Assembly: GCF_024707505.1 (NCBI RefSeq)
Contig: NZ_CP102604.1
Location: 1,054,001 to 1,118,000 of the forward strand
Reading direction: 5' to 3'
Origin: Pantoea sp. SOD02
Lineage (GTDB): Bacteria; Pseudomonadota; Gammaproteobacteria; Enterobacterales; Enterobacteriaceae
Length of the DNA stretch: 64,000 nt
Part shown: in pieces, positions 60,647 through 64,000 of the stretch
Position numbering within the stretch: position 1 is the first letter of the stretch
Layout of the letters: each line of letters opens with the position of its first letter
The notes under the pieces: generated by a model
Told to the model about the DNA's origin: nothing
What the model saw: the letters and a program-made list of their open reading frames with translations, nothing else
The model's database searches: none
Program-made: the position numbers and the translations under genes

Positions 60647-60721
60647 TGACCGCTGATACATCCATTGAAGCATTTTCTTCCGTGGATTGAGGACGCAAAA
60701 GCCGTTCTCATGTAACATACG

Positions 60722-60743
60722 GGCACATCATTTTTGATGTGCC
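60722..60743 (+). terminator. hupB terminator
   Basis: GGCACATCA, loop TTTT, TGATGTGCC, then TTTTTTATT. A perfect 9-bp stem about 75 bases after the hupB stop. Confidence 0.92.
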
Positions 60744-60883
60744 TTTTTTATTCTTGATGCGCGGCGATAGCCTTTGGTTGTTGTCTCCGCATGGTTGCCA
60801 ACTGCCAGCCTGAACAGCAGTTGCACGATGATGACATCGTGTTAGAGCTTTACATTCACACTACAGCGGAGTGTTGTCATACC

Positions 60884-62752
60884 ATGATGGACAATTTACG
60901 CGCGGCGTCGAATCATGTCGTGCTCAAGATTATTCTGGGATTGATCATCCTGTCTTTCGTACTCACCGGGGTGGGCAACTACCTGATCGGCGGCGGCGGT
61001 GATTATGCTGCCAAAGTTAACGGCCACGAGATCAGCCGTGCAGAGCTGGAGCAGGGTTTTAACAACGAGCGCAATCGTCAGCAGCAGATGCTGGGCGATC
61101 AGTTCTCGCAGTTAGCCAGCAACGAAGGCTACATGCAGCAGATGCGTCAGCAGGCGCTGTCGCAGCTGATTGATCAGGCGTTACTTGATCAGTACATCAA
61201 AGATCTGCACATCGGCATCAGCGATGATCAGGTAAAACAGGCGATCTTCAATCAGAAAGCTTTCCAGACCAACGGTAAATTCGACAACGCCAAATACAGC
61301 GGCCTGATCACCAGCATGGGCTTCACGGCTGATCAATATGCCGAAGCGCTGCGCAAGCAGCTGGCGACGCAGCAGCTGATCAACGCGATTGCTAACACCG
61401 ATTTCATGCTGAAAGGCGAAACCAGCAAGCTGGTGGATCTGGTGTCACAGCAGCGTGAAGTGCGTCAGGCGGTGATTGATGTCAACGCGCTGGCGGCTAA
61501 ACAGACGGTCAGCGACGACGAAGTCAGCCAGTATTACCAGCAGCATCAGAATAGCTTCATGGCGCCTGAGCAGTTCCGTGTGAGCTACATCAAAATGGAT
61601 GCCGCAAGCATGCAGGAAACGGCCAGTGAAGCGGACATTCAGAGCTGGTACGATCAACACAAAGCGGATTATTCACAGCCGCAGCGTAATCGCTACAGCG
61701 TGATCCAGACCAAGACGGAAGCCGATGCTAACGCCGTGGTTGATGCGCTGAAGAAAGGCGAAGATTTCGCCGCGTTGGCGAAAAGCAAATCTATCGACCC
61801 AATCTCAGCCCGCAAAGGTGGCGATATGGGGTGGCTGGAGCCGAGCACCACGCCAGACGAGCTGAAAAACGCCAATCTGACGCAGAAAGGTCAGCTTTCC
61901 GGTGCCATCAAATCATCGGTTGGCTACCTCGTGGTGCGCCTGGATGACATCCAGCCGGAGCAGGTTAAGCCGCTGGCCGATGTTCATGACATCGTTGCCG
62001 ATAAAGTGAAGCAAGAGAAAGCGGTTGATGCCTTCTACAAAATTCAGCAGAAAGTAAGCGAAGCAGCCAGCAACGATAACGAATCGTTGGCCGGCGCGGC
62101 GCAGGCTTCCGGCCTGAAAGTGGTAGAAACCAATTGGATCACACGCGACAACCTGCCAGATGAGTTGAACTTTGATCAGGTTAAGCAAGCCATCTTCAAC
62201 GGTGGTTTAGTGGGCCAGAATGGTGCGCCGGGTAACAACTCCGACATCATCTCTGTGGATGGCGATCGTGCCTTTGTACTGCGTATCAGCGAGCACAAAC
62301 CGGAAGCGGTGAAACCGTTGGATCAGGTGAAGGCGCAGATCGTAGATTCACTGAAGCATGATAAAGCGACGCAGCAGGCAAAAGCGCAGGCAGACAAACT
62401 GCTGGCCGATTTGAAAGCCGGTAAAGCGGATGCGTTGAAAGCTGCAGGCTTAACGCTCAGCGCCAGCAAATCGTTTGATCGCAATGCGCAGGATCCGGTG
62501 GCTCAGTCGGCCTTCAATCTGCCACAACCTGCCGACAATAAACCGTCGTGGGGCGTGAGTGAAGATATGCAGGGCAATGTGGTACTGATCGCGCTGGATA
62601 AAGTTAGCGCGGGCAACATGCCGCAGGCGCAGATCGATGAGATGGTGAAAGGCGTAACGCAAAATAACGCGCAAATCGCCTTTGAAGCGCTGCTGGAAAA
62701 CCTGCGTAAAGAGGCGAAGATTAAGTACGGCGCCGCCGCACAAAACCAGTAA
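60884..62752 (+). CDS. ppiD: Periplasmic folding chaperone PpiD
   Basis: 622 residues (E. coli 623) from the first ATG of the ATGATG pair at 60884 (MMDNLRAASNHVVLKIILGL). A 31-codon in-frame extension is not conserved. One N-terminal membrane anchor (about 16-36) is followed by a SurA-like chaperone region. A parvulin domain (about 265-355) contains RNRYSVIQTKTEADANAVVD and DPISARKGGDMGWLEPSTTPDEL. It is anchored near SecYEG and assists exported proteins; the parvulin domain is inactive in E. coli. Confidence 0.97.
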   Translation: MMDNLRAASNHVVLKIILGLIILSFVLTGVGNYLIGGGGDYAAKVNGHEISRAELEQGFNNERNRQQQMLGDQFSQLASNEGYMQQMRQQALSQLIDQALLDQYIKDLHIGISDDQVKQAIFNQKAFQTNGKFDNAKYSGLITSMGFTADQYAEALRKQLATQQLINAIANTDFMLKGETSKLVDLVSQQREVRQAVIDVNALAAKQTVSDDEVSQYYQQHQNSFMAPEQFRVSYIKMDAASMQETASEADIQSWYDQHKADYSQPQRNRYSVIQTKTEADANAVVDALKKGEDFAALAKSKSIDPISARKGGDMGWLEPSTTPDELKNANLTQKGQLSGAIKSSVGYLVVRLDDIQPEQVKPLADVHDIVADKVKQEKAVDAFYKIQQKVSEAASNDNESLAGAAQASGLKVVETNWITRDNLPDELNFDQVKQAIFNGGLVGQNGAPGNNSDIISVDGDRAFVLRISEHKPEAVKPLDQVKAQIVDSLKHDKATQQAKAQADKLLADLKAGKADALKAAGLTLSASKSFDRNAQDPVAQSAFNLPQPADNKPSWGVSEDMQGNVVLIALDKVSAGNMPQAQIDEMVKGVTQNNAQIAFEALLENLRKEAKIKYGAAAQNQ

Positions 62753-62787
62753 GCCTCACAAAAAAAGTTAAACCACTGCAATACCCG

Positions 62788-62809
62788 AAAGGCCGCTTAT
62801 GCGGCCTTT
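62788..62809 (+). terminator. ppiD terminator
   Basis: AAAGGCCGC, loop TTAT, GCGGCCTTT, then TCC. A 9-bp perfect stem. Confidence 0.88.
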
Positions 62810-62853
62810 TCCATTTCTGAGATTGTCCTTTTGAGCGTTGAATTGAGCTGTGA

Positions 62854-63216
<363 letters not shown>

Positions 63217-63317
63217 AGCGTCTCGCGACTTTGAAGGATTGAAAAAGCACGGATTCAGGCTGTGCTATGCTCAACAGGTCTTACCAGTTGTCATTCTCAG
63301 CCTGAACAGGAGCAATA

Positions 63318-63725
63318 ATGCAAACCACAATTAAAGTGCGCGGTTATCATCTGGATGTTTATCAGCACGTGAATAACGCGCGCTATCTGGAGTTTCTGGA
63401 AGAGGCGCGCTGGCAGTGGCTGGAGGATGTCGATGCGTTTCATTGGCTGATGGAGCAGCAGCTGGCGTTTGTGGTGGTGAATATCAACATCAACTATCGT
63501 CGTCCGGCGGTATTGGGCGACGTACTGAACATTGAAAGTGAAGTGTCACAGCTCGGCGGTAAAAGCGGTGTAATTGCCCAGCGTGTCTTGCTGGCGAGCG
63601 ATAATTCGGTGGTAGCCGATGCCGCACTGACCTTTGTCTGTATTGATTTGCGCACGCAAAAAGCAGTGCCGTTGGAAGGAGAGTTACACCAGCGTCTGGC
63701 GTCATTGATGGTCGAAAATGAATAA
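63318..63725 (+). CDS. fadM: Long-chain acyl-CoA thioesterase FadM (YbaW)
   Basis: 135 residues (E. coli 132). A single hotdog domain of the 4HBT type with the catalytic aspartate region RGYHLDVYQHVNNARYLEFLEEARW and VVNININYRRPAVLGD. In E. coli it removes inhibitory long-chain acyl-CoAs during oleate degradation and is FadR-controlled. I did not find a clear FadR site here. The order ybaV-fadM-queC is conserved. Confidence 0.95.
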   Translation: MQTTIKVRGYHLDVYQHVNNARYLEFLEEARWQWLEDVDAFHWLMEQQLAFVVVNININYRRPAVLGDVLNIESEVSQLGGKSGVIAQRVLLASDNSVVADAALTFVCIDLRTQKAVPLEGELHQRLASLMVENE

Positions 63726-63746
63726 CTGGCGCCGATGACGCCAGTT
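63724..63746. terminator. Bidirectional stem-loop between fadM and queC
   Basis: AACTGGCG (63724-63731) pairs with CGCCAGTT (63739-63746). It begins within the fadM stop codon and lies 16 bases from the end of the convergent queC gene. Confidence 0.7.
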
Positions 63747-63762
63747 TACCCTGCGGTCTGAA

Positions 63763-64000
63763 TCAGTTGAGGCCGCTTTTCTCTTTCATCGCTGCCATCA
63801 CCGCCGACGCGTTCGCCTGATAATCTGCCAGGCCACGGGCGCGTAAATGGCAAGCCGCGCATTCGCCGCAGCCATCACCTTTTACGCCGTTGTAGCAGGT
63901 AAGCGTCTCAGCGCGTACCAGCGGCAGTTGTTGCCAGTAATCGGCCAGCGCCCAGGTTTCTGCTTTGTTCAGCCACATCAGCGGCGTTTCAAAGCGAATA
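63763..64000 (-). CDS. queC: 7-cyano-7-deazaguanine synthase QueC, C-terminal part (5' end outside window)
   Basis: The frame stays open to base 64000, giving the last 78 residues ([20 protein letters not shown] ...). The zinc cysteines of QueC are visible in [25 protein letters not shown]. It converts carboxydeazaguanine to preQ0 for queuosine. It shares that pathway with queA and tgt elsewhere in the window. Confidence 0.96.
   Translation of the reverse strand, partial: IRFETPLMWLNKAETWALADYWQQLPLVRAETLTCYNGVKGDGCGECAACHLRARGLADYQANASAVMAAMKEKSGLN

Overview
The window is a contiguous piece of an enterobacterial chromosome. Its backbone follows the order of the E. coli K-12 region sbcCD-phoBR-brnQ-proY ... 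acpH-queA-tgt-yajC-secDF ... nrdR-ribD-ribE-nusB-thiL ... dxs-ispA-xseB / thiI / yajL-panE / yajQ ... cyoABCDE-ampG-yajG / bolA-tig-clpP-clpX-lon-hupB-ppiD-ybaV-fadM-queC. Protein lengths mostly match the E. coli orthologues within a few residues, but the accessory genes differ. I infer a Pantoea/Erwinia-type member of the Erwiniaceae. That placement rests on synteny and recalled family sequences, not on a database search. I see no phage, insertion sequence, rRNA, tRNA or CRISPR array.

Layout. 1-2.9 kb: the end of an AraC-type regulator, then four small predicted lipoproteins (a TolA-C-like protein on the minus strand and a CsgG-like / DUF4810 / DUF799 trio on the plus strand). 2.9-10.1 kb: sbcDC (minus) divergent from phoBR (plus), with a clear Pho box. 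10.1-12.7 kb: a repeat-like intergenic region, a stand-alone PstS-type binding protein, and a MetE-catalytic-core protein behind tandem met-box-like sites. 13.1-15.9 kb: brnQ and proY. 15.9-20.4 kb: an acyltransferase/SGNH protein, an inositol-monophosphatase-like enzyme and an YbdG-type MscS channel, where E. coli has malZ. 20.5-26.7 kb: acpH divergent from queA-tgt-yajC-secD-secF. 26.8-31.6 kb: yajI-kbp (minus) and nrdR-ribD-ribE-nusB-thiL (plus). pgpA, which follows thiL in E. coli, is missing and a palindromic repeat lies there. 31.7-39.6 kb: yajO, dxs-ispA-xseB, thiI, yajL-panE and yajQ. 39.6-44.2 kb: an inserted sigma-54 module consisting of an AcoR-type activator divergent from an aldehyde and an alcohol dehydrogenase. 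44.3-53.1 kb: yajR, cyoABCDE, ampG and yajG, all on the minus strand. 53.3-64 kb: bolA, tig, clpP, clpX, lon, hupB, ppiD, ybaV and fadM (plus), then the 3' end of queC (minus).

How the genes work together. The backbone is housekeeping: phosphate sensing (PhoBR), Sec export (YajC-SecD-SecF), queuosine (QueA, Tgt, QueC), riboflavin and ribonucleotide-reductase control, thiamin phosphorylation and tRNA thiolation (ThiL, ThiI), isoprenoid precursors (Dxs, IspA), the bo3 oxidase, and proteostasis (Tig, ClpXP, Lon, PpiD). The clpP and lon promoters show sigma-32-like elements. Accessory genes sit as short islets at backbone junctions. At least two families of short palindromic repeats are scattered between genes.

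No clearly unprecedented system is visible. The parts most worth a second look are the lipoprotein cluster at the left end, the compact sigma-54 regulatory region at 41.4-41.6 kb, the pgpA-less thiL junction with its palindromes, the enlarged glutamine-rich SbcC, and a short upstream ORF in the clpP leader.
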